Positions 8,876 through 16,550 of a stretch of 64,000 bases of DNA are shown in pieces; within the stretch, counting starts at the first letter, position 1, and each line of letters begins with the position of its first letter. A program made the position numbers and the translations under genes. The notes under the pieces were generated by a model. The model was not told the DNA's origin. It ran no database searches and saw nothing but the letters and a program-made list of their open reading frames with translations. The stretch covers positions 124,001 to 188,000 of the forward strand of contig NZ_JAENHP010000020.1 in assembly GCF_016834655.1 (NCBI RefSeq), read 5' to 3'. The stretch comes from Paractinoplanes ovalisporus. GTDB taxonomy: Bacteria; Actinomycetota; Actinomycetes; Mycobacteriales; Micromonosporaceae.

Positions 8876-8998
8876 CCTGTTTCCGCCGACTTCAACCGCT
8901 CGGCTGCTCCGGTTTGTTTCCGCCGGCTGCTGCTCCGATTTGTTTCCGTCGACTTCAGCCCTGATCAGCCGCTCCGTTTTGTTTCCGCCAACTTCAGC
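8876..8998. repeat. Four degenerate copies of a TTTGTTTCCGCCGACTTC element
   Basis: The phrase TGTTTCCGCCGACTTCA or a close variant recurs four times with about 30-38 bp spacing in the convergent gap between the helicase-like gene and the next gene. The last copy runs into the 3' end of that gene. Confidence 0.8.
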
Positions 8999-9380
8999 CT
9001 CGGAAACTGCCCCGCAGCCGCTGCGCGAGCGAGACGGGCGCGGGCGGCCGGGCCGGCGGCGCGGGACGGGGTGACGACGACGGGGTGGAACGACCGACCG
9101 GGCGGTCGTAGTCGGCGGTGGCGATCGCCTCGATGATCTGGCCGTCGCCGAAGTTCTCCGACTCGGGGATCGACGGGACGAAGCCGACCAGGATGCCGTT
9201 GCGCATGATCTGGGCCTCGAGACCGGCCGTGCCGTCGTTGTCCCAGATCGCCTCGCGGCCGTCGGGCAGGACGACGCGGATGCCGTACTGCGTGATGCCG
9301 GCCTGCGGCAGCTTCACATGGGCGAAGACGTTGCGCGCTCGCAGCGTTTCGACGATCCGACGTGCCCGTTCTTCTTCCAT
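8994..9380 (-). CDS. Hypothetical protein, 128 residues
   Basis: No family is recognised. The N-terminal 85 residues look like a compact alpha/beta domain (ITQYGIRVVLPDGREAIWD, with conserved-looking Gly/Asp turns). The C-terminal 40 residues are Pro/Arg/Ser-rich and probably disordered. There is no signal peptide or membrane segment. Codon usage matches its neighbours. The 3' end overlaps the last copy of a short repeat, so the disordered tail may have been extended by it. Confidence 0.7.
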   Translation of the reverse strand: MEEERARRIVETLRARNVFAHVKLPQAGITQYGIRVVLPDGREAIWDNDGTAGLEAQIMRNGILVGFVPSIPESENFGDGQIIEAIATADYDRPVGRSTPSSSPRPAPPARPPAPVSLAQRLRGSFRG

Positions 9381-9553
9381 GTGAGGAACCTAGCCGCGCG
9401 GGCTGAGGGCAGCCTGAAGATCGGCTGTGGCAGTCGTGTGAATGCGCTGTCACCGCCTGCCATCGATGCAGGTCACATCGACGTACGTTACTACTCCGTA
9501 ACGGGAATGTCACCGTCTGTCTTTTATCAAGGCCCTCAATTACCGTTCAGTAA

Positions 9554-9567
9554 CCGGAGCGCTCCGG
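9554..9567. promoter_or_regulatory. 14-bp palindrome CCGGAGCGCTCCGG upstream of the SGNH esterase
   Basis: A perfect palindrome 33 bp before the esterase start. It shares the core GGAGCGCTCC with the CebR-type boxes at 13660 and 27739, differing only in the outer two pairs. LacI-family operators have this form, so it may be bound by a CebR relative. This is inference. Confidence 0.5.
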
Positions 9568-9599
9568 CTTCCTCTCCCCCACGGACCGGAGGCCACCCG

Positions 9600-10400
9600 A
9601 TGGGCAGACGTCTCGCCACCCTGGGCATGCTCGTCACCTCGTCCCTGCTCACCCTCGGCATAGCCGCACCCGCCGCCGCGGCCGCGAGCTACGCGTCCAC
9701 CGACTACGTCGCGCTCGGCGACTCCTACTCCTCGGGAGTCGGCGCGCCCGGCCAGAGCATCCTGTGTTTCCAGAGCAAACAGGGCTATCCCGGCCAGTGG
9801 GCGGCCCGCAACAAGCCCAAGTCGTTCACCAATCTCAGCTGCGGGGGTGCCGAGACCGGCGACGTCCGCAACCTGCAGGTTCCGTTGCTGAGCCGATCGG
9901 CCGACCTGATCAGCATCACGATCGGGGGCAACGACGCCGGCTTCGCCTCCACCGTTCTCGGCTGCCAGGTCGGGACCGACGCGTCCTGCGCCGCCCAGGT
10001 CACTTCCGCCCGTACGGACATCACCTCCTCGCTGCCCGCCAAGCTCGACGCGACGTACGGGGCCATCAAGCGCAAGGCCCCCGACGCGCGGGTGATCGTC
10101 CTGGGTTATCCGACGCTGTTCGACACCTCGTCGGCGTCGTGCGGCATCGCCGGCATGAGCCTGGCCAAGCGGCGTTCGCTCAACGAGGGCGCCCAGGTGC
10201 TCAACGACGTGATCGCGGCCCGGGCCGCCGCGGCCGGCTTCACGTTCTCCGACGTGCGCGACGAGTTCGCCGGTCACGGCATCTGCTCGTCGAACCCCTA
10301 CCTGCACGGCCTCACCGTGGTGCCGCCGCAGAACTCCTTCCACCCCAACCTCAACGGCTACACCAACGGATACCTGCCGGCGCTGATCAGCGCGCTGTAA
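9600..10400 (+). CDS. Secreted SGNH-fold esterase/lipase
   Basis: Extracellular esterase of 266 residues. Signal peptide at about 1-29. The GDS box is GDSYSSG with nucleophile Ser42, the oxyanion Asn is in GGND (Asn111) and the catalytic Asp/His pair is replaced, as usual in this family, by SFHPN with His248. Six cysteines pair plausibly as 56-81, 122-130 and 181-229, the pattern of actinomycete GDSL lipases. I chose ATG at 9600 because it begins a proper signal peptide and follows GGAGG. The substrate could be a lipid or a carbohydrate ester; the glycosidase genes nearby favour the latter only weakly. Confidence 0.92.
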   Translation: MGRRLATLGMLVTSSLLTLGIAAPAAAAASYASTDYVALGDSYSSGVGAPGQSILCFQSKQGYPGQWAARNKPKSFTNLSCGGAETGDVRNLQVPLLSRSADLISITIGGNDAGFASTVLGCQVGTDASCAAQVTSARTDITSSLPAKLDATYGAIKRKAPDARVIVLGYPTLFDTSSASCGIAGMSLAKRRSLNEGAQVLNDVIAARAAAAGFTFSDVRDEFAGHGICSSNPYLHGLTVVPPQNSFHPNLNGYTNGYLPALISAL

Positions 10401-10442
10401 CAGTCGCTCTGCGGCACTCTCGTCAGCACCGAGCCGCCGGCC

Positions 10443-10476
10443 ACGTCTCGGGGCGCTGTGAAGCGTCCCGAGACGT
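10443..10476. terminator. Hairpin after the SGNH esterase
   Basis: Arms 10443-10457 and 10462-10476 pair over 15 bp with a single G-T mismatch around the loop GTGA, 42 bp after the stop. Confidence 0.8.
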
Positions 10477-10545
10477 CCAGGCGCGACCCGATCGCACCCG
10501 TACGGGACCGCTGGATCACTCCCCCGGCCGGGATCGTCTTGTCCC

Positions 10546-10836
10546 ATGGCCCAGGTCTTCGCTCTCCTGCTGCTGCTCGACGTCGCCCTCGTGCTCATCG
10601 CGCTGGTCGACTGTCTCCGTGCCGACGAGAGCGCGATCCGGACCGCCCCCTGGACGGCCTGGATGTTCGCCATCCTGCTGATCTCCCCGATCGGGGCGAT
10701 CGCGTGGTTCGTGAAGGGCCGCCCGGTCCCCTCCGTCCCGCTGCGCGCGAGGCCGGTATTTGTGGCCCCCGACGACAACCCTGAGTTCCTGAAGTCCCTG
10801 GCGGCCGCCCTCGACGAGCGTGACCCCGACCGCTGA
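10546..10836 (+). CDS. Small membrane protein with PLD-nuclease N-terminal (PLDc_N) type domain
   Basis: A 96-residue protein with two membrane segments (about residues 3-22 and 37-57) separated by a short loop, the WFVKGR sequence typical of the PLDc_N family, and a cytoplasmic tail PVFVAPDDNPEFLKSL. The function is unknown; such proteins are common in actinomycetes. A decayed copy of its C-terminal coding sequence lies at about 11941-12017, on the far side of the MerR-like gene. Confidence 0.8.
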   Translation: MAQVFALLLLLDVALVLIALVDCLRADESAIRTAPWTAWMFAILLISPIGAIAWFVKGRPVPSVPLRARPVFVAPDDNPEFLKSLAAALDERDPDR

Positions 10837-10883
10837 CATGCGAAACGGCCCTCCTCACGCTGGAGAAGGACCGTGTGTGCAGG

Positions 10884-11201
10884 TCAGACGGCGCCCGCCT
10901 GGCCTTCCTGCAGCTCCCGGTTGAGCCGGAGCGCTTCTTCGAGCTGATCCTCCAGGATGATGATCCGGCACGCGGCCTCGAGGGCGGTGCCCTGGTCGAC
11001 CATCTCGCGCGCCCGTACGGCCAGGCGCAGCTGATATCGGGAGTAGCGACGGTGACCCCCGCCCGATCGGGACGGGGCAATGAGTTTCGCCTCGTCGAGC
11101 CGGCGGAGGAAGTCCTGCGACGCGCCCACGATCTCCGCGGCGCGGCCCATCGTGTACGCGGGGTAGTCGTCGTCGTCGAACATTTCTTCGGATGGGGCCA
11201 T
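10884..11201 (-). CDS. MerR-like helix-turn-helix regulator
   Basis: A 105-residue DNA-binding protein. A winged helix-turn-helix is visible from about residue 15 (YTMGRAAEIVGASQDFLRRL) to the wing (GGGHRRYSRYQL), followed by a helix with REMVDQGTALEAAC and a predicted coiled coil (ILEDQLEEALRLNRELQ) for dimerisation. It lacks an effector domain, as in small MerR/BldC-type proteins. ATG at 11201 follows GAGGG. A 12-bp inverted repeat lies 20 nt upstream in the leader. Confidence 0.88.
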   Translation of the reverse strand: MAPSEEMFDDDDYPAYTMGRAAEIVGASQDFLRRLDEAKLIAPSRSGGGHRRYSRYQLRLAVRAREMVDQGTALEAACRIIILEDQLEEALRLNRELQEGQAGAV

Positions 11202-11220
11202 AGATCCCTCTACGTGACGA

Positions 11221-11249
11221 GGGCCCCGGCGCAGACAGCGCCGGGGCCC
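11221..11249. other. Perfect 12-bp inverted repeat in the leader of the MerR-like gene
   Basis: GGGCCCCGGCGC and its exact complement flank the loop AGACA. It lies just before the ribosome site of the MerR-like gene and just after the end of a doubtful upstream reading frame (stop near 11254). It could be a terminator for upstream transcription or a leader structure; no T-run follows on either strand. Confidence 0.6.
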
Positions 11250-11865
11250 GGGATTACAGGTTGAATACACCATCTACCGACAGGTTCGTCGGGTTCTCTT
11301 TTCCGCACCACGTCGCTATCAGCGGGTGCGAGGATCGCATAAGCGTGACCGGAGACCACCTCACGTTCGATGTGACCACGGTGTCCACCGTAAGCCTCGG
11401 ACTACGTCTCGACGGCGGGCGATCCAACGGCGTCCAGCCCTCCCTTTCCTCTGCTTCACTTACCTGCCTGCAACAGCAGTCCGCCCACGGACGGGACCCA
11501 CGCGACTTCACGGCCCGGTCCGCACAGCGGATTCCTGCATCAGGCAGAGCCCCGAACCTGCATCGGCCCTGCCTGCAGCTGCCCTGACCTGGAATGACGT
11601 CAAGGTCTTGTGGTGCCTTCTTACCTTGCCCCGCGGACGCGGAGCGAGCCCCTGGAAGGACTCAGTCGTCGGCGTTTTCTACCGTTTTCCTCGTCAACGA
11701 CGGCAACATTACCCAGCTCCACCGAGAAAGTGGAGTCTCCAGGGACCAGATTTTCTCGGTGGGTTCCCGAGGGTTGACCGACCGTCGCGCCGCCTTCGGC
11801 CATGGCCGTCGGATGGACGGTTACCGACGGTTTACGGTGCCGACGGCCGACGGTTCCGGCCTGGT
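11250..11865. other. Gene-poor stretch with no convincing coding sequence
   Basis: A minus-strand frame at 11254-11511 ends directly at the strong hairpin, as a real 3' end would, but its composition and lack of motifs make it doubtful. Two alternative short hairpins compete near 11717-11760 (CTCCAC/GTGGAG and ACCGAGAAA/TTTCTCGGT). The stretch is less GC-rich than its surroundings and looks like decaying sequence. Confidence 0.5.
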
Positions 11866-12017
11866 GCGCGCTGCGGCAGGCCCAGGAGGCCAGTGCCGTC
11901 CCGCTGGTCATCCACGGCGGATCGGGCCTGCCGGACCAGTTGCGTCAGCCGGTCTTCGTGGCCCCCGACGACAACCCCGAGCTCCTCAAGTCGCCGGCTG
12001 ACCGTCTCGGTCAGTAG
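11866..12017 (+). pseudogene. Fused remnants of a class II aldolase and of the PLDc_N gene
   Basis: One frame reads ALRQAQEASAVPLVIHGGSG followed by LPDQ, which matches the phosphate-binding region of class II fructose/tagatose-bisphosphate aldolases (VPLVxHGGSGxPD). It then continues as PVFVAPDDNPELLKS, nearly identical to the tail of the PLDc_N protein at 10546-10836. Neither domain is complete and there is no start with a ribosome site, so this is a chimera of two relics. Confidence 0.7.
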
Positions 12018-12026
12018 CAGCCTGAC

Positions 12027-13640
12027 TCAGCTGCAGGCGACGCCGTTGAGCCGGAACCCGCTGGGCGCCGCGGCGTTGCCGGTGTGGTTGGCCTGGTAGC
12101 CGATGCTGGTCGAGGCGCCCGGCGCGAGCGTCCCGTTGTAGCTGACGTTGGACGCGGTCACCGTGCCGCTGGTCGGCGCGTAGCCGGCGTTCCAGCCCGA
12201 GACGATGGTCTGCCCGGCGGCCAGGGTGAAGACCAGCGACCAGCCGTTAACGGCGGCGGTGCCGGTGTTGGTGATGGTGACCGTGTTGGTCAGGCCGGAG
12301 TTCCACGCGTTGACCGCGTTGCTGACCCGGCAGGTTCCGTTGCCCGCGGGCGGCGTGGTCGCGGGCGGCGTCGTGGCCGGCGGAGTCGTGGCGGGCGGAG
12401 TCGTCGCCGGCGGGGTCGTTGCGGGCGGCGTGGTGGGCTGGCCTCCACCGACGGCACCCATGATGGCGTCGATGATGCCCTGCTGGGTCACGGTGGCCGA
12501 GCTGCGGTTGAACAGGCCGAAACCGTGCTGCCCGTTCCAGCCGTTGTCCCAGTAGGCAGTGGCCGCACCGTACTTCTTGGCGGTGGCCACCAGGGTGCGC
12601 GCGTAGTCGGCCCGGTAGCGGTTGTTCGCCGAGTCGTACGTCGTCTTGTCGATCGAGCCGTACTCGCCGACGAACACGGGATAGCCCCGCGTGACGAACT
12701 TGTCGTACATCTTCTTCAACTGACCGTCCATGAAGTCTTCCTGGCCCCACGTCGACTTCTTGGCCGGGTTGGTGGCGCCCGCACCCCACTGCGTGATCGT
12801 GCCGTCCTCCTGGCCCGCGAAGTCCCAGGGGTCGTAGTAGTGCACCGAAATCATGATCCGCTGCTCGCTCGCGGGGATGGACGACGACCGGTACTGGTCG
12901 GTGGGGAGCACGAAGCCGCTGCCCACGGTGTGGTCGATGTTCGTGTTCCAGCCCGGTGTCAGCAGCCAGCGGGACGCGTTGTTCCCGCCGGTCCGCCGTA
13001 CGGTGTCCACAAAGATCTGGTTGTACGCGTTGATGTTCGAGTAGCACGGCTGGGTCGGGTTGCCGTACTGGCCGTCGAAGTTCTCGTTCATCGACTCGAA
13101 GATCAGGTGGTCGTTGTAGCCCTGGAACGTGGTCGCCACCTGCTGCCAGACCTTCTGGTACTTGTCCTTGACCGTCGTCTGGTCGGCCGCGTCGCAGATG
13201 AGCCACGACCCGGTGACGGTCTTGTACCCGTCGCCGTGCATGTTGATCAGCACGTACAGGCCGCGGCCGTGGGCGTAGTCGACGACCTCCTTGATCCGGG
13301 CCAGCCAGGCGGCGTTGACCGTGTAGTTCGGGCCGGCCCCGATGTTGCCCAGATACGAGACCGGGATCCGGATCGTCTTGAAGCCCGAGGCCCGCACCCG
13401 GTCGATCAGGGCCTGCGTCACGACCGGGTTTCCCCAGGCCGTCTCGCTGGGGACGCCGTTGTTGCTGGCCTCCAGGGAGTTGCCGAGGTTCCAGCCGGCG
13501 CCCATGTCGGCGACCAGTTGCGAGGCGTTCAAGGTGGCCACGACGTCGGCCGAGGCCCTCGTCACGCCGTAGACGGTTCCGGCGAAGGCCATGGAGGCGG
13601 CGAGGAACGCCAGGCCGGCCTTTCTCAGTCTCGATTTCAC
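12027..13640 (-). CDS. Secreted GH5 endoglucanase with C-terminal CBM2
   Basis: Extracellular cellulase that cuts internal beta-1,4-glucan bonds. Signal peptide at about 1-31. The GH5 barrel spans about 38-395, with acid/base Glu186 (SMNEN) and nucleophile Glu326 (VGEYG). A TTPPA repeat linker (about 402-430) leads to a family 2 cellulose-binding module at about 434-537 with its terminal Cys pair (GTCRV and VACS). The GTG start at 13640 follows GAAAGG, and a perfect CebR-type box lies 20 bp upstream, predicting induction by cello-oligosaccharides. The gene is complete. Confidence 0.96.
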   Translation of the reverse strand: MKSRLRKAGLAFLAASMAFAGTVYGVTRASADVVATLNASQLVADMGAGWNLGNSLEASNNGVPSETAWGNPVVTQALIDRVRASGFKTIRIPVSYLGNIGAGPNYTVNAAWLARIKEVVDYAHGRGLYVLINMHGDGYKTVTGSWLICDAADQTTVKDKYQKVWQQVATTFQGYNDHLIFESMNENFDGQYGNPTQPCYSNINAYNQIFVDTVRRTGGNNASRWLLTPGWNTNIDHTVGSGFVLPTDQYRSSSIPASEQRIMISVHYYDPWDFAGQEDGTITQWGAGATNPAKKSTWGQEDFMDGQLKKMYDKFVTRGYPVFVGEYGSIDKTTYDSANNRYRADYARTLVATAKKYGAATAYWDNGWNGQHGFGLFNRSSATVTQQGIIDAIMGAVGGGQPTTPPATTPPATTPPATTPPATTPPATTPPAGNGTCRVSNAVNAWNSGLTNTVTITNTGTAAVNGWSLVFTLAAGQTIVSGWNAGYAPTSGTVTASNVSYNGTLAPGASTSIGYQANHTGNAAAPSGFRLNGVACS

Positions 13641-13659
13641 GGTTTGCCTTTCGTTGACG

Positions 13660-13673
13660 TGGGAGCGCTCCCA
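13660..13673. promoter_or_regulatory. CebR-type operator TGGGAGCGCTCCCA upstream of the cellulase
   Basis: A perfect 14-bp palindrome identical to the Streptomyces CebR consensus, located between the ribosome site and the likely promoter of the GH5 gene. CebR is a LacI-family repressor released by cellobiose or cellotriose. No cebR gene lies in this window. Confidence 0.85.
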
Positions 13674-13710
13674 TCATCGCAAGGCATCGATGTCTTGTCA
13701 CCACCATGGC

Positions 13711-13806
13711 TGCCTGTCACCGGGCGCGTCTGCCGTCGGGGCGTGCCTGTCACCGGGCGCGTCTGTCATCGGGGCGCGCCTGTCACCGGGCGTCTGTCAC
13801 CGGGGC
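13711..13806. repeat. Three tandem repeats of about 33 bp
   Basis: Units 13711-13743, 13744-13776 and 13777-13806 share CCTGTCACCGGGCGCGTCTG. The last unit lacks 3 bp. They lie between the CebR box and the EF-Tu gene. Confidence 0.85.
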
Positions 13807-14063
13807 GGAAATACGGTGGAGGGGTTCGGCGTTCTGGCCTACCGTGATCCACATGTACGCACCCGGTCTGCAGCTGCCCCTCGCGGCGGCTCCCGTGTGC
13901 GTGAGCACAATCAGCGGCGCCGATACGCGAATCTGACCCTTCCCCACCAGCAGCAGAACCGTAGGGGGAGGGTGGTCCCACCGTGCGCGGTTCTGGCGCG
14001 CCCTGCCTGGCAACAGGCGCGCATCCCCACATTGCCCTTACATCCAGTGAGGACTGAGAAAAA
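13807..14063. other. Leader and promoter region of the EF-Tu gene
   Basis: No gene is seen. The sequence just before the start (GAGGACTGAGAAAAA) provides the ribosome site. Expected promoter elements could not be placed with confidence. Confidence 0.4.
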
Positions 14064-15254
14064 ATGGCCAAGAGCCAGTTCATCCGTACGAAGCCGCACG
14101 TCAACATCGGCACGATGGGTCACGTCGACCACGGCAAGACGACCCTGACCGCCGCCATCACGAAGGTTCTCGCCGACCGCGACCCGGCCTCCAACCGGTA
14201 CGTGGCGTTCGAGGGCATCGACAAGGCCCCGGAGGAGGCCGCCCGCGGCATCACCATCACCATCGCGCACGTCGAGTACGAGACGCCGAACCGGCACTAC
14301 GCGCACGTCGACATGCCGGGCCACGCCGACTACGTGAAGAACATGATCACGGGTGCGGCCCAGGTCGACGGGGCGATCCTCGTCGTCAGCGCGCAGGACG
14401 GCAGCATGCCGCAGACCCGCGAGCACGTGCTGCTCGCCCAGCGGGTCGGCGTGCCCTACCTGGTGGTGGCGCTCAACAAGAGCGACGCCGTGGACGACCC
14501 GGAGCTGCTCGACCTGGTCGAGCTCGAGGTGCGGGAGCTGCTCAGCGAGTACGGGTTCCCCGGTGACGAGGTGCCCGTGGTGCGGGTCAGCGCGCTGAAG
14601 GCCCTCGAGGGCGACCCGCAGTGGGTGAAGTCGATCGGCGACCTGCTCGACGCGGTCGACGAGTACGTGCCGATCCCGCCGCGCGAACTCGGTGAGCCGT
14701 TCCTGATGCCGATCGAGAACGTGCTCACGATCAGCGGCCGCGGCACCGTGGTCACCGGCAAGATCGAGCGCGGCACGCTGCGCGTCGGCGACCCGGTCGA
14801 GGTCGTCGGGCTCGGGCCGACCATCGCCACCGTGGCGACCGGTCTCGAGACGTTCGGCAAGTCGCTCGAGACGGCCGAGGCCGGCGACAACGCGGCCATC
14901 CTGCTGCGCGGCATCAAGCGCGAGCAGGTGCAGCGCGGACAGGTGGTGGCGGTGCCCGGCAGCGTCACCCCGCACCAGAAGTTCGAGGCGCGGATGTACG
15001 CGCTGACGAAGGAGGAGGGTGGCCGGCACACGCCGTTCGAGGCGAACTACCGGCCGCAGTTCTACTTCCACACCACGGACGTGTCCGGCGGGCTCGACCT
15101 GGGCGACGTCGACCTGGTCATGCCGGGCGACACGCTCGACAAGGTCACGGTGACGCTCGGCAAGCCGGTCGCGCTCGAGGTGGGCGTCGGTTTCGCCGTC
15201 CGTGAGGGCAACCGCACGGTCGCCGCGGGCACGGTTACGGGCCTGCTCGACTAG
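14064..15254 (+). CDS. tuf: Divergent, stand-alone elongation factor Tu (EF-Tu3 type), probable elfamycin-resistant form
   Basis: GTPase that delivers aminoacyl-tRNA to the ribosome, 396 residues, full length. The G-domain motifs are intact: GHVDHGKT (19-26), RGITI (61-65), DMPGH (83-87) and NKSD (138-141). Several residues differ from the usual EF-Tu. Using E. coli numbering (offset 3), Cys81 is Met84, Gln124 is Arg127, Arg230 is Lys233, Gly275 is Ala278 and Arg333 is His336. Positions 124, 230, 275 and 333 are sites where resistance to kirromycin, pulvomycin or GE2270A has been mapped. The gene stands alone, without fusA, rpsL or rpsG, and ends in a terminator. It is probably a second tuf that protects translation from an elfamycin; the main tuf must lie elsewhere. 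Confidence 0.93.
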   Translation: MAKSQFIRTKPHVNIGTMGHVDHGKTTLTAAITKVLADRDPASNRYVAFEGIDKAPEEAARGITITIAHVEYETPNRHYAHVDMPGHADYVKNMITGAAQVDGAILVVSAQDGSMPQTREHVLLAQRVGVPYLVVALNKSDAVDDPELLDLVELEVRELLSEYGFPGDEVPVVRVSALKALEGDPQWVKSIGDLLDAVDEYVPIPPRELGEPFLMPIENVLTISGRGTVVTGKIERGTLRVGDPVEVVGLGPTIATVATGLETFGKSLETAEAGDNAAILLRGIKREQVQRGQVVAVPGSVTPHQKFEARMYALTKEEGGRHTPFEANYRPQFYFHTTDVSGGLDLGDVDLVMPGDTLDKVTVTLGKPVALEVGVGFAVREGNRTVAAGTVTGLLD

Positions 15255-15260
15255 CGCGAT

Positions 15261-15293
15261 GACGGGTGGCCGGTTTACGACCGGTCACCCGTC
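15261..15293. terminator. Hairpin between EF-Tu and the MFS gene
   Basis: Arms 15261-15274 and 15280-15293 pair over 14 bp with one G-T mismatch around TTACG, followed by CTTTCCT. It probably serves both convergent genes and overlaps the 3' end of the MFS gene. Confidence 0.85.
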
Positions 15294-16445
15294 CTTTCCT
15301 GGGCGCGGGACCAGGACGACCAACAGGAGCAGCGGGATCACCACCGTCATGGTGGCGGCCAGCCCGATCTGCCCGGCGACCCAGCCGATCAGGGCCGGGC
15401 CGAGCAGGATCCCGGTGTACGTGAACGTGGTCAGCCGCGAAACCAGCGCCGCCGTCGACGCGCCGGGCAGCCGGCCGACGGCGCTGAAGGTGAGCGGCAC
15501 CAGCACCGACGAGCCGAGGCCGGCCAGCGCGAACCCGGCCGCCGCCACCCCCGCGTGCGGGGCCAGAACGGCCACCGAGAAACCGGCCGCCGCGACCACC
15601 GCGCCCAGGCGGAACAGCCGGTTGCCGCCACCGCGCCCGCTGAGCCGGTCGCCGACCAGCCGGCCCAGGGTCTGGCCGCCGGTGTAGGCGGTGATTCCGA
15701 CCGCGGCCAGGCTCACCGAGGCGTCGCGCACCTCGTGCAGGAAGATGCCGCCCCAGCCGAGCGCCGCCCCCTCGCAGATCATCAGTGCGGTCGCGGTCAG
15801 GCCCAGCAGGATCAGCGGACGGCTCCAGCCCGACCGCACCGACACCGGGGAATCCGGCTCGGTCTCGGCCCGCCCGTTGTCCGGCAACCGCCGTACGGTG
15901 ATCAGGCCGGCCACCAGCAGCACGACCCCGGCCGCGACTAGGTGCACGGTCAGCGAGACGCCGTAGTGGGCCAGCGCGGCCGTGGAGAGCGAAGCGATGA
16001 CCGCGCTCACGCTCCAGGCGGCGTGGCAGCTGTTGAGGATCGGCCGCCCGGCCTCCCGCTCGACGGCGACCGCGCTCGCGTTCATCGCCGCGTCGGTGGC
16101 GCCGTGCACACCGCCCAGCACGGCCGCGCCGCCGAGATACCACCACGGGCCGGGCGCGACCGCGAGACCGGCCAGCAGCACCGGCATCACCGTGAGCGCG
16201 ACGCGCAGGACGGCCCGCGTGCCGACCCGGGCCACCAGCGGGCCGATGCCCTGCATGCAGGCCAGTGCGGCCAGGGCGAAGAGCAGGCCGGAGAGCCCGA
16301 ACCGGGCGTCGCTGAGGTCGTGGGTGGTCTTGAACGAGGGCGCCCGCACGATTTATGTGGACAACGTCAGCCCGTTGAGCAGGAACACGGCGGTGACGAT
16401 CCACCGGTTCGTACCCAGGCCCGGCTCGGTCTTGGTGACGGTCAC
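15285..16445 (-). pseudogene. MFS transporter split by an in-frame stop codon
   Basis: A twelve-segment major facilitator of about 386 codons, of the compact sugar- or drug-efflux kind. Translation from GTG at 16445, behind an excellent GGGAGGA, gives 30 residues ending in LLNGLTLST and then meets TAA at 16353-16355. The same frame continues at once with IVRAPSFKTTHDLSDARFG, exactly where the first cytoplasmic loop of MFS proteins is expected, and stays open to 15285. A single change of a Tyr codon to TAA explains this. Either the gene is dead or translation restarts at GTG 16349 without the first helix. The rest of the sequence is undamaged, so the event is recent or a sequencing error. Confidence 0.8.
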
Positions 16446-16550
16446 GCTGTCCTCCCGGTCGGCCGAGAGACCCCGAAAGTGAGTCTCACGTCTCCGACGA
16501 ACGGCGCACCCCCGAATCGGACAGCGGCCCGGATTATCGTGATCGGCGTG

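Noticed and set aside
11594..12001. 135-codon plus-strand frame as a real gene
   Set aside because: No motif, no ribosome site, and another frame of the same region encodes recognisable relics.
16365..16373. DnaA-box-like TGTGGACAA inside the MFS gene
   Set aside because: A single copy in coding sequence; similar nonamers occur by chance elsewhere, for example near 18777 and 38315.
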